In this document: piece after piece, positions 29,002 through 36,731 of the stretch | Layout of the letters: each line of letters starts with the position of its first letter | Position numbering within the stretch: the first letter of the stretch is position 1 | Source: Thermoflavimicrobium daqui | Lineage (GTDB): Bacteria; Bacillota; Bacilli; Thermoactinomycetales; Thermoactinomycetaceae | Direction: 5' to 3' | DNA length: 64,000 nucleotides | NCBI RefSeq assembly: GCF_003313465.1 | Contig: NZ_KZ845664.1 | Span: 372,001-436,000 of the forward strand | Position numbers and translations under genes: made by a program | Notes under the pieces: generated by a model | What the model was told of the DNA's origin: nothing | Seen by the model: the letters and a program-made list of their open reading frames with translations, nothing else | Database searches by the model: none

Positions 29002-29437
29002 TGTGAAAATTCGTCAGCTATCTGGTAATGAAGATTTACCATTTTTGAAGCAGATGTCAGCAGGTTCAAGTGGGTTTGATCTGTATGCAGCGGTTCAAGA
29101 ATCTTTAATCATTTTACCAGGCAAATGGAAGCTCATCCCTACTGGAGTCGCGATAGCTATGCCACAAGGGTTGGAAGCGCAAGTTCGACCACGGAGTGGT
29201 TTGGCATTAAAGCATGGGATTACTGTCTTAAACACACCAGGTACCATTGATGCTGATTACCGTGGGGAGATCGGAGTGATCCTACTTAATCTTGGTGAAG
29301 AGGCATATACTGTAGAGCGCGGACATCGAATAGCTCAGCTTGTCTTCCAACAAGTACCACCTGTTCAACTGGAATGGACAGACGAATTGGATCAAACTCT
29401 ACGTGGAACAGGCGGTTTTGGTCATACTGGCAAATAG
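28994..29437 (+). CDS. dut: dUTPase (dUTP diphosphatase)
   Basis: Hydrolyses dUTP to dUMP, preventing uracil incorporation. All five motifs are present: AGSSGFDLYA, PRSGLALKHG, GTIDADYRGEIGVIL, ERGHRIAQLVF and the C-terminal RGTGGFGHTGK. It is 147 residues from TTG 28994, which has AGGGGG seven bases upstream and overlaps the mlpA stop; GTG 29003 is the alternative. Confidence 0.94.
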   Translation: MFNVKIRQLSGNEDLPFLKQMSAGSSGFDLYAAVQESLIILPGKWKLIPTGVAIAMPQGLEAQVRPRSGLALKHGITVLNTPGTIDADYRGEIGVILLNLGEEAYTVERGHRIAQLVFQQVPPVQLEWTDELDQTLRGTGGFGHTGK

Positions 29438-29451
29438 GAGAAGGGGGAATT

Positions 29452-29643
29452 TTGAAGATGTTAGAATCACTTCAAATTAGACGTTTAGAAGAAGATTTAG
29501 AACAACTTCGCTCTAAACTGATACAGTCGGTTAATGGAGAGTATTCAAGTCTCCTCGCCCCCCATGTCTTACCGCTTAGTCAACAATTGGATCAATATAT
29601 TCTGGAATATTATCAGTTAAAAAGTCAACTTCAAACCCATTAA
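29452..29643 (+). CDS. Spo0E-like aspartyl-phosphate phosphatase (small)
   Basis: 63 residues from TTG 29452 (or ATG 29458) behind GGAGAAGGGGG. The region LRSKLIQSVNGEY, a spacer, then LSQQLDQYILEYYQL matches the two-helix Spo0E family with its SQxLDxxI signature. Such proteins dephosphorylate Spo0A~P and delay sporulation. It follows dut by 14 bases. The assignment rests on a short motif. Confidence 0.65.
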   Translation: MKMLESLQIRRLEEDLEQLRSKLIQSVNGEYSSLLAPHVLPLSQQLDQYILEYYQLKSQLQTH

Positions 29644-29665
29644 CCATGTGGTACATGATTTGATG

Positions 29666-29708
29666 AAGCCGACCATTATAGTATCAAAGGTGGTAGGCTT
29701 TATTTTTT
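29666..29708 (+). terminator. Intrinsic terminator after the Spo0E-like gene
   Basis: AAGCC-G-ACC pairs with GGT-A-GGCTT around a long loop, followed by TATTTTTTT. Confidence 0.7.
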
Positions 29709-29943
29709 TATCCTTTATAAAAGAGTAAGGCTTATAGACCAAAATAATTATTTATGATTAGCATATTGCATAATTCGCTCCAAATCCTAGGCCATTTCTA
29801 GACGTAACCACAAATCGCTTTTGTGTAGGATTAACTTCAGACTGAGAAGGTTTTACTCAACAGAAAAGGAAAGCCACCATATAAGGAAATTGAGTAGGCA
29901 AGATCATTCATTTTTTTGGTATGATAACGCTGTTTATCCTCAT
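29709..29943. other. Intergenic region before ymxH
   Basis: No gene is seen. It should contain the promoter of ymxH, possibly a sporulation sigma-factor site, but I could not identify one with confidence. A TACTCAA/TTGAGTA inverted repeat lies at 29854-29897. Confidence 0.5.
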
Positions 29944-29984
29944 ATATTTGTACCACTTCCTCATTAAAGGAGTGGTACAAATAT
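29944..29984 (+). promoter_or_regulatory. Hairpin sequestering the ymxH ribosome-binding site and start codon
   Basis: The 14-nt arm 29944-29957 pairs perfectly with 29971-29984. CCT/AGG extends the stem inward past one bulged base. The 3' arm contains the AAGGAG Shine-Dalgarno and the first bases of ATG 29983, so both are base-paired. No T run follows, which argues against a terminator. Confidence 0.7.
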
Positions 29985-30234
29985 GAGATGGAGTGAATTC
30001 TTGAATAAAGAGTGTGTCGATTTGATCAGTGGGGAGAAATTAGGTAACTTTTCATATTCAGATTTAATCATTGATCCCTCTACAGGAAGCATCCAATCGA
30101 TTTGTATGCCGATTCGAACCTCTTTTTTTAAAAAAAATATCACATCGCTAGAGTTAAGTTGGCACATGATTAGAAAAGTGGGACCTGAGATGGTTATTAT
30201 TGACTCATCGATCGGAAAAACCGGTATGAGGTAA
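29983..30234 (+). CDS. ymxH: YmxH/YlmC family PRC-barrel sporulation protein
   Basis: 83-residue PRC-barrel protein: KECVDLISGEKLGNFSYSDLIIDPSTGSI, then KVGPEMVIID near the end. Relatives are small sporulation-associated proteins of unproven function. The start and ribosome site are buried in a strong hairpin. It lies between the Spo0E-like gene and spoVFA, consistent with sporulation use. Confidence 0.85.
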   Translation: MRWSEFLNKECVDLISGEKLGNFSYSDLIIDPSTGSIQSICMPIRTSFFKKNITSLELSWHMIRKVGPEMVIIDSSIGKTGMR

Positions 30235-30362
30235 TCGCTAAAGATCAGTAGGTAAAACGGGAACCGATTTAATTACCTATACATATGATGCAATTAGAGC
30301 AGCACAAAGAATGATTTGATTTGTATTACCGGTTAGGCTTCCGGGGAGAGGGGTCGGAATAG

Positions 30363-31268
30363 ATGCTTACAGGCAAGCATGTGGTGTTCCTCGGTGGAGA
30401 TGCCAGACAACTAGAAGTGATTAAAAGCTGTATTCAAATGAATGCAAAAGTGAGTTTAGTTGGATTTGATAATTTACAAAGTCATTTTAGTGGAATGATG
30501 CATAAAGAACTACATGCAGATACGTTTAAACAAGCGGATATCCTCGTTTTACCCATTGTGGGAACTGATGAAAAAGGCCAATTAAATAGTGTGTTTACTT
30601 CAAAAAAACTTGTTTTAACCAAAGAACATATGGAGTCCTTACCAAAGCATTGCATTGTTTATGCAGGAATCGCAGGAACTTATCTAAAAGATTTATGCCG
30701 CGCTCATCAAATTCAATTAATCCAGCTATTAGATCGTGATGATGTAGCCATATATAATTCGATTCCTACAGTTGAAGGTGCGATCATGATGGCGATTCAA
30801 CACACGGACTTCACCATCCATCACTCCAATTGTATTGTTCTTGGATTAGGTAGAGTGGGCATGACTTTAGCAAGAATTTTAGCAGCGATGGGAGCGAAGG
30901 TGAAAGTAGGTGTACGGAGTTCAGCAGATATAGCAAGAGCTTTTGAAATGGGACTGCAACCTTTTGATATCGCTCATTTGGCCCAAAAAGTACAAGATGC
31001 GGACTTTATTTTTAATACAGTCCCGGCTTTGATTATGACTGCATCTGTACTTGCTCACGTTCCCCATGATGCAGTCATCATTGATCTGGCTTCGAAGCCG
31101 GGTGGCGTTGACTATCCATTTGCGGAGAAGCGAGGAATTAAGGCAATCCTTGCACCTAGTTTACCAGGAATAGTGGCACCAAAGACAGCTGGTAAAATTC
31201 TAGCTAAAACCATGACTAAACTTATGATGGAGGCAATTCATAAGGAGGGAGATCCTATTGAACTTTAA
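30363..31268 (+). CDS. spoVFA: Dipicolinate synthase subunit A
   Basis: Dehydrogenase-like subunit of the enzyme making spore dipicolinic acid from dihydrodipicolinate. The NAD(P)-binding motif is VLGLGRVGMTLARILAAMG near 158-176, with VIDLASKPGGVDY downstream. It is 301 residues. GGGGAGAGGGG precedes ATG 30363. CATATGATG at 30282 with AC upstream loosely resembles a sigma-K site. It overlaps spoVFB. Confidence 0.93.
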   Translation: MLTGKHVVFLGGDARQLEVIKSCIQMNAKVSLVGFDNLQSHFSGMMHKELHADTFKQADILVLPIVGTDEKGQLNSVFTSKKLVLTKEHMESLPKHCIVYAGIAGTYLKDLCRAHQIQLIQLLDRDDVAIYNSIPTVEGAIMMAIQHTDFTIHHSNCIVLGLGRVGMTLARILAAMGAKVKVGVRSSADIARAFEMGLQPFDIAHLAQKVQDADFIFNTVPALIMTASVLAHVPHDAVIIDLASKPGGVDYPFAEKRGIKAILAPSLPGIVAPKTAGKILAKTMTKLMMEAIHKEGDPIEL

Positions 31269-31860
31269 TGGAAAAACCATCGGTTTTGGATTAACGGGAT
31301 CTCACTGTACACATGATGAAGTGCTTCCTCAAATCAGTCGGCTAGTAGAGTTAGGTGCGAATGTCATTCCAGTGGTTTCGCATACAGTAGCAAACGTTGA
31401 CAGTCGTTTTGGTAAAGCAGAAGCATGGATAGAGAAAATAAAGAACATAACTGGAAAAATGCCTCTGATGTCCATTCCAGAAACGGAACCGATTGGTCCT
31501 AAAAAAATGTTAGATTGTTTGGTTATAGCTCCTTGTACAGGAAATTCATTGGCAAGATTGGCTAATGCACTAACAGATGGTCCAGTATTAATGGCTGCTA
31601 AGGCTCAAATGCGTAATCATCGACCCGTGGTCATCGCGATTTCATCCAATGACGCGTTAGGATTAAATGCAGCCAATATCGCCAAACTTTTAGCCGCCAA
31701 AGATATATATTTTGTTCCTTTTGGTCAAGATAATCCACAAGGAAAACCCAAGTCGATGGTAGCAAGAATGGAGCTAATTCCAGAAACTTGTTTACAAGCA
31801 ATCGAAGGTAAACAGTTGCAACCGCTTCTAGTTGAAAAATATCGCTACTTGACAACATAA
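31258..31860 (+). CDS. spoVFB: Dipicolinate synthase subunit B (flavoprotein)
   Basis: Flavoprotein partner of SpoVFA. It is 200 residues, starting GFGLTGSHCTHDEVLPQI, with VIAPCTGNSLARLANALTDG near 87-106 as in phosphopantothenoylcysteine decarboxylase-like flavoproteins. TTG 31258 with AAGGAGGGA upstream, overlapping spoVFA by 11 bases, ensures matched synthesis. The substrate is supplied by the downstream asd-dapG-dapA genes. Confidence 0.93.
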   Translation: MNFNGKTIGFGLTGSHCTHDEVLPQISRLVELGANVIPVVSHTVANVDSRFGKAEAWIEKIKNITGKMPLMSIPETEPIGPKKMLDCLVIAPCTGNSLARLANALTDGPVLMAAKAQMRNHRPVVIAISSNDALGLNAANIAKLLAAKDIYFVPFGQDNPQGKPKSMVARMELIPETCLQAIEGKQLQPLLVEKYRYLTT

Positions 31861-31889
31861 TAGAAAAGGAAGTTAAATTAGTAGAAACT

Positions 31890-31921
31890 AGTCCCCTATT
31901 CAAAACGATACAAAGGGGACT
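31890..31921 (+). terminator. Hairpin between spoVFB and asd
   Basis: AGTCCCCT (31890-31897) pairs with AGGGGACT (31914-31921). The T run is weak, so it may only partly terminate. Confidence 0.5.
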
Positions 31922-31961
31922 TCCTTATTATTTTGATGAAATATTGGGAGGGAACTGTATC

Positions 31962-32996
31962 ATGGCTAATAAAACATACACGGTTGCAGTTGTAGGAGCT
32001 ACTGGAGCAGTTGGAGAACAAATGTTAAAATTTCTAGAAGAACGACAATTTCCAGTGAAAGAATTACGTCCACTCTCTTCCGCGCGTTCTGCTGGAAGTA
32101 CCATTCGCTTTCGTGGAGAAGATATCGTTGTTCAAGAAGCGTTACCAGAAGCTTTCGAAGGTGTCGATATTGCCTTGTTTAGTGCTGGGGGAAGTGTAAG
32201 TGAAAAATTAGCACCTGAAGCAGTAAAACGAGGTGCTGTAGTGATTGATAATACTAATGCATTCCGGATGCATCCAGATGTACCTCTTGTAGTCCCAGAA
32301 GTCAACAAGGAAGCGATTCGTCAGCACAAAGGAATTATTGCCAACCCTAATTGTTCAACCATTCAAATGGTAGTAGCTTTAAAACCATTGTATGATCGTT
32401 ATGGTCTTGATCGGGTAATTGTATCGACTTATCAAGCGGTATCTGGCTCTGGATGGCAAGCAGCTATTGAATTACAAAAGCAAAGTCAAGCAGCCCTGAA
32501 TGGAGATGAACTTCCACTCCAAGTCATGCCTGTCGGAAAATTAGATAAACACTATCCAATTGCCTTCAATGTACTTCCTCAATGCGATGTTGCCCAAGAT
32601 AATGGTTTTACCTTAGAAGAAATGAAAATGGATAGAGAGACCCAAAAAATCTTCAATGATCATGAAATTAAAGTAACAGCTACTTGTGTACGTGTTCCGG
32701 TCTACCGAGGACATAGTGAATCTGTGTATGTTGAGTTAAAGAAAGACTTTGATCTAGAAGAGGTACGTACCCTTCTGAGTGAATCGTCTGGAATCATCGT
32801 AGAAGATCAGATTCAAGAACAAATTTACCCGATGCCTATTCATGTAGAAAACCGGACGGAAGTTTTTGTTGGTCGGATTCGTCGTGACTTACATCATCCA
32901 CATGCCTTGAATCTATGGGTGGTTGCAGATAATCTATTAAAAGGAGCAGCAACCAACGCCATTCAAATTGCTGAAGCATTGATATCTGAAGAATAG
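31962..32996 (+). CDS. asd: Aspartate-semialdehyde dehydrogenase
   Basis: Reduces aspartyl phosphate to aspartate semialdehyde for lysine/diaminopimelate, threonine and methionine synthesis. The NADP motif VGATGAVG is near the N-terminus. The catalytic Cys is in NPNCSTIQMV near residue 131, and the His region is VPVYRGHSESVYVE. It is 344 residues from ATG 31962 behind GGGAGGG. Confidence 0.96.
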   Translation: MANKTYTVAVVGATGAVGEQMLKFLEERQFPVKELRPLSSARSAGSTIRFRGEDIVVQEALPEAFEGVDIALFSAGGSVSEKLAPEAVKRGAVVIDNTNAFRMHPDVPLVVPEVNKEAIRQHKGIIANPNCSTIQMVVALKPLYDRYGLDRVIVSTYQAVSGSGWQAAIELQKQSQAALNGDELPLQVMPVGKLDKHYPIAFNVLPQCDVAQDNGFTLEEMKMDRETQKIFNDHEIKVTATCVRVPVYRGHSESVYVELKKDFDLEEVRTLLSESSGIIVEDQIQEQIYPMPIHVENRTEVFVGRIRRDLHHPHALNLWVVADNLLKGAATNAIQIAEALISEE

Positions 32997-33016
32997 AGAT
33001 AGAGAAGGGATTCATC

Positions 33017-34246
33017 ATGAGAATACTGGTACAAAAGTTTGGGGGAACTTCTGTAGCTACACCTGAGACACGTGATCGTGTTGTACATCATATTAAACAG
33101 GCGCTAGCAGAGGAATACCGATTAGTGATAGTCGTTTCCGCGATGGGAAGAAAAGGAGCGCCCTATGCCACGGATACTTTACTAAGTTTAGTTAGAGATC
33201 AAGGTGCAGGACTCCCCCCTCGTGAACTCGATTTGTTATTAAGTTGTGGGGAGCTTATTTCGGCAGCAACCCTTTCTGGCTTACTTCACCAGCAGGGGAT
33301 TGAAAGTGTTGTATTGACTGGTGGACAAGCGGGAATTATTACCAATAACCAATTTACTAATGCTCAAATTATTAAGGTGAATCCAGAGCGGATCATAAGA
33401 GAGCTAGAAGAGAACAAAGTGGTGATTGTTACTGGCTTTCAAGGACAAACTCCGGATGGAGAAGTGACTACCCTCGGTCGAGGAGGTAGTGATACATCTG
33501 CTACAGCTTTAGGAGTGGCTCTACAAGCAAAATACGTAGATATTTTTACAGATGTTGAAGGTGTAATGACTGCTGATCCACGAATTGTCGAGGATGCAAC
33601 TCCACTGGGCTATGTTACCTATTACGAAATGTGTAACTTAGCATTTCAAGGGGCGAAGGTAGTTCATCCACGGGCAGTAGAAATTGCCATGCAGACGAAT
33701 GTTCCGATTCGTGTTCGGTCAACCATGTCTGACCATCCTGGAACGTTGGTCACCAATATAGTTGAAACGAATCAACTGGCTGGTGAAGTTCAGGACCGTT
33801 TAATCACAGGGATTACCCAGATGCCCTATGTTACACAGGTGAAAATCGCTATTTCACATGATGAATTTGATCTCCATCTCAAAGTATTTCAAGCGATGGC
33901 AGATCATGCAATTAGTGTGGACTTTATCAGTGTAAACCCAAGTGAGATTGCTTATACGGTCAAAGATGAGCAAGCGGAACAAGCAAAAGCGATTTTGTCT
34001 GAGTTAGGAATTGAGCCAGAGCTACACCATCATTGTGCTAAAGTTTCTACTGTGGGTGCTGGAATAGCGGGGATACCTGGAGTAATGGCTAAAATTGTTG
34101 AAGCTCTAACTGAGGAGGATATTCAGATCTTACAATCTGCAGATTCACATACGACGATCTGGGTTCTTGTCCGTGGAGAAGATATGATTAAAGCAGTTCG
34201 AGCGCTACACCGTAAATTTAACCTACATCGGTTAAATTACACCTAG
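33017..34246 (+). CDS. dapG: Aspartokinase (DapG type)
   Basis: Phosphorylates aspartate, the first step toward diaminopimelate. The kinase domain starts VQKFGGTSV and contains GRGGSDTSATALG near 157. Two C-terminal ACT domains (about 270-405) provide feedback control. It is 409 residues. DapG of B. subtilis responds to meso-diaminopimelate and supports spore cortex synthesis. It lies between asd and dapA, 20 bases after asd. Confidence 0.94.
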   Translation: MRILVQKFGGTSVATPETRDRVVHHIKQALAEEYRLVIVVSAMGRKGAPYATDTLLSLVRDQGAGLPPRELDLLLSCGELISAATLSGLLHQQGIESVVLTGGQAGIITNNQFTNAQIIKVNPERIIRELEENKVVIVTGFQGQTPDGEVTTLGRGGSDTSATALGVALQAKYVDIFTDVEGVMTADPRIVEDATPLGYVTYYEMCNLAFQGAKVVHPRAVEIAMQTNVPIRVRSTMSDHPGTLVTNIVETNQLAGEVQDRLITGITQMPYVTQVKIAISHDEFDLHLKVFQAMADHAISVDFISVNPSEIAYTVKDEQAEQAKAILSELGIEPELHHHCAKVSTVGAGIAGIPGVMAKIVEALTEEDIQILQSADSHTTIWVLVRGEDMIKAVRALHRKFNLHRLNYT

Positions 34247-34262
34247 GAAAGGAAGAAAGACT

Positions 34263-35135
34263 ATGTTATTTGGACGCTTAATGACAGCAATGATTACACC
34301 TTTTACGAAAGACCATGCAATTGACTGGGTGAAGCAAGCAGAGGTGATCGACCATCTGATTACAACAGGTAATGATACGATCGTTGTAGCAGGAACGACT
34401 GCAGAATCCCCCAATCTTTCGCATGATGAGAAGTTACAGTTATTTCAATTTACTCTTGAGAAAGTAGCTGGTCGGGTTAAAGTAATTGCTGGTACAGGCA
34501 GTAATAATACGACACAGACGATCCAACTAACAAAAGAAGCAGAGGCATTGGGTGTAGATGGTGTCATGTTAGTTGCCCCCTTCTATAACAAGCCTTCACA
34601 AGAGGGACTATTTCAGCACTTTAAAACAGTAGCAGAAGCAACAAAGTTGCCCATCATGCTATATAATGTTCCAGGTCGTACAGGGGTGAATATGACCGCT
34701 GAAACAATGGCGCGCTTGGCTGAGCTAGAAAATGTCGTAGCAATTAAAGAAGCAAGTGGAAATCTATCCCAAATTGCTAATCTCATTTCAATGGTTCCAG
34801 ACGATATAGCTGTATACAGTGGTGATGATGCACTTACCCTTCCTATTCTCTCAGTAGGAGGAGCAGGAGTGGTCAGCGTAGCTAGCCATGTACTGGGACG
34901 AGAAATAAAAGAAACGATAGAGGCCTATTTTGCAGGAAATGTAGCTCATGCAGCTCGGTTATTTCGGAAATACTTACCAGTTTTTGAAGGGATATTTTTT
35001 ACTTCTAGCCCTGTACCAATCAAATATGCTTTATCGAAAAAAGGTCTTTGTGAGCCAACGGTTCGTCTCCCACTCGTTGAGCTTGATGAGCAACAAGTGG
35101 TGCAAGCACAGTCTTGGTTACAGTTAATTCCATAA
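34263..35135 (+). CDS. dapA: 4-hydroxy-tetrahydrodipicolinate synthase
   Basis: Condenses pyruvate with aspartate semialdehyde. It is a 290-residue TIM barrel. GTTAESPNLSHDEK lies near residue 44, YNVPGRTGVN carries the catalytic Tyr near 134, and the Schiff-base Lys is in VAIKEASGN near 161. ATG 34263 follows AGGAAAGGAAG. It feeds both cell-wall diaminopimelate and the SpoVF dipicolinate enzyme. Confidence 0.96.
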   Translation: MLFGRLMTAMITPFTKDHAIDWVKQAEVIDHLITTGNDTIVVAGTTAESPNLSHDEKLQLFQFTLEKVAGRVKVIAGTGSNNTTQTIQLTKEAEALGVDGVMLVAPFYNKPSQEGLFQHFKTVAEATKLPIMLYNVPGRTGVNMTAETMARLAELENVVAIKEASGNLSQIANLISMVPDDIAVYSGDDALTLPILSVGGAGVVSVASHVLGREIKETIEAYFAGNVAHAARLFRKYLPVFEGIFFTSSPVPIKYALSKKGLCEPTVRLPLVELDEQQVVQAQSWLQLIP

Positions 35136-35151
35136 TTCATGCTTATATCTT

Positions 35152-35192
35152 ATACGCCTGTTTACTCGAAGGCACAGAGTATGCGGGCGTAT
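35152..35192 (+). terminator. Hairpin after dapA
   Basis: ATACGCCTG (35152-35160) pairs with CGGGCGTAT (35184-35192) with one G-U pair; a weak T-rich tail follows. Confidence 0.45.
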
Positions 35193-35450
35193 TATTTATG
35201 AAGCCTGTTACATCCTAGATCATGCTTTTGTGTATGATTGACTTTTTTATTCGATAATGTCTAAATAGGGATACTATTCAAAAACTTACTCTATTGGATT
35301 TTAGGCTACCACGAAAGGTTCATTTCATGTAAACTTCAGAGAGATTGACATCTTATTCAGCCGTTCATCTTTTTTTGTGCAACATGCTTTTCAGAATGTA
35401 AACATAATCAGATATCTTATGGTAAATATTTTTTCATTCGGAGTCGGAAA
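35193..35450. other. Intergenic region before the VTT-family gene
   Basis: The dapA-to-VTT gap is 315 bases including the hairpin above. No gene is seen. TTGACT at about 35237 and TTGACA at about 35345 are partial promoter elements without matching -10 boxes at the right distance. Confidence 0.5.
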
Positions 35451-36011
35451 ATGATCAATCAGATGATACAATGGTTTGATGAATGGGGAATGTGGGCAAT
35501 ACCAGGAAGCTTACTACTTAATATCGTGATCAATGTCATAGGCGTTGTTCCTTCCGTAATGGTAACAGGAATCAACGTAATGATGTGGGGTCCCTTGATG
35601 GGAGGGATTCTTTCTTGGATTGGAGAAATTTTGGGGTCAATAACTGCTCTTTGGCTTTATCGCCTAGGTATTCGCTCATTTAAGAAAATGAATTCGAAAC
35701 AATGGCGATGGATTGAATCATTAAATCGATGGCCACGAAAAAAGCAATTTCTCTCCCTTCTTGCAGCTCGTATTACTCCCTTTATTCCCTCCATGATTGT
35801 AAACTTAGCAGGTGCTTTTACAAATGTACGTATGATGGACTTTATAATCACAACAGCAATCGGTAAGATTCCTTCGATTTCATTAGAAGTACTGGTAAGC
35901 TATGATTTTTTACATATCAGTGAGAATTATATACGTTTGATTCTAATTTTAATAGGTATGGGGCTAGTTTATTTTGTGATCAAAGTCCCTAGCAAAAATA
36001 AAAGTAAATAA
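35451..36011 (+). CDS. TVP38/TMEM64 (VTT/DedA-like) membrane protein
   Basis: 186 residues with about five hydrophobic segments. MWGPLMGGILSWIGEILGS (about 45-65) and LLAARITPFIPSMIVNLAGAF (about 105-125) match the re-entrant-loop signature of the VTT superfamily, now linked to lipid scrambling or transport. CGGAGTCGG precedes ATG 35451. It is inserted between dapA and rnjB, which are adjacent in B. subtilis. Confidence 0.75.
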   Translation: MINQMIQWFDEWGMWAIPGSLLLNIVINVIGVVPSVMVTGINVMMWGPLMGGILSWIGEILGSITALWLYRLGIRSFKKMNSKQWRWIESLNRWPRKKQFLSLLAARITPFIPSMIVNLAGAFTNVRMMDFIITTAIGKIPSISLEVLVSYDFLHISENYIRLILILIGMGLVYFVIKVPSKNKSK

Positions 36012-36021
36012 ATGATGACTA

Positions 36022-36055
36022 TAAACCGACCCTAAAAATAAGAGAGGTCGGTTTA
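36022..36055. terminator. Bidirectional terminator between the VTT gene and hsp20
   Basis: TAAACCGACC (36022-36031) pairs with GGTCGGTTTA (36046-36055), between convergent genes. Confidence 0.75.
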
Positions 36056-36091
36056 TTCATTAAAGATTGTGCGGTTTGGGTTAGAATAGGT

Positions 36092-36556
36092 TTATGGATC
36101 ATCTTTACCATCAGAATCATCTCTTACGTCAATTTTACGTGGTTGACGTGTTTGATCTTTAGGAACATAAATGTAGAGAATACCCCGTTTGTGCTCAGCA
36201 GTGATCATGTCAGTCGATGCATTTTGTGGCAATGTGATTGATCGACTAAATGACCCATAACGACTTTCGATGACATGCATTTTATTTTCTTCTTTTTTTT
36301 CTTCAATCCGTTTTTCCCCAGATATCGTTATGACTAGATCCTGAATCTCAACGTGTACATCCTTTGTTGAAATCCCAGGTAATTCAGCCTCAATAACGTA
36401 TCGTTCTGGTTCTTCTCGTAAATTGATAGGGGGTATTAAAGATGTACTCTCTTTAAGAATAGAATCATCAAAAAAGCGCTGAAAAGTACGATTGAGTTCA
36501 TCACGAAGTTGCGAAAGTGGATAGCGAAAACGGTCGGATCGTTCGATAAAGCTCAT
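36092..36556 (-). CDS. Hsp20/alpha-crystallin small heat-shock protein
   Basis: 154 residues. An N-terminal arm (RYPLSQLRDELNRTFQRFF) is followed by the alpha-crystallin domain from about 45 to 140: YVIEAELPGISTKDVHVEI, ITISGEKRIEEKKE, YGSFSRSITLPQNA. It is an ATP-independent holdase. AAGGAGG lies upstream on the minus strand. ATGACTTAG occurs twice 38 bp apart upstream (36571, 36609) and might be an operator. No CIRCE element is seen. Confidence 0.9.
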   Translation of the reverse strand: MSFIERSDRFRYPLSQLRDELNRTFQRFFDDSILKESTSLIPPINLREEPERYVIEAELPGISTKDVHVEIQDLVITISGEKRIEEKKEENKMHVIESRYGSFSRSITLPQNASTDMITAEHKRGILYIYVPKDQTRQPRKIDVRDDSDGKDDP

Positions 36557-36639
36557 CAGACAACCTCCTTATGACTTAGTATAAGCAAGTTACTTTTTTA
36601 TACTCTTCATGACTTAGGAAAATATTTCGCTAAAACTGG

Positions 36640-36669
36640 TTGCATATTTAAAATTTAATCGTATATAAT
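36640..36669 (+). promoter_or_regulatory. Sigma-A promoter of rnjB
   Basis: TTGCAT (36640-36645), 18 bp, then TATAAT (36664-36669). Confidence 0.65.
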
Positions 36670-36731
36670 GGAACCAAGTGAGATTTGTGCGGTTAGGGTG
36701 AACAATCAACTTTATATAGGAGGTTAGTTTT

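Noticed and set aside
31861-33016. Lysine riboswitch upstream of asd or dapG
   Set aside because: The gaps (about 100 and 20 bases) are too short and lack the multi-helix architecture.
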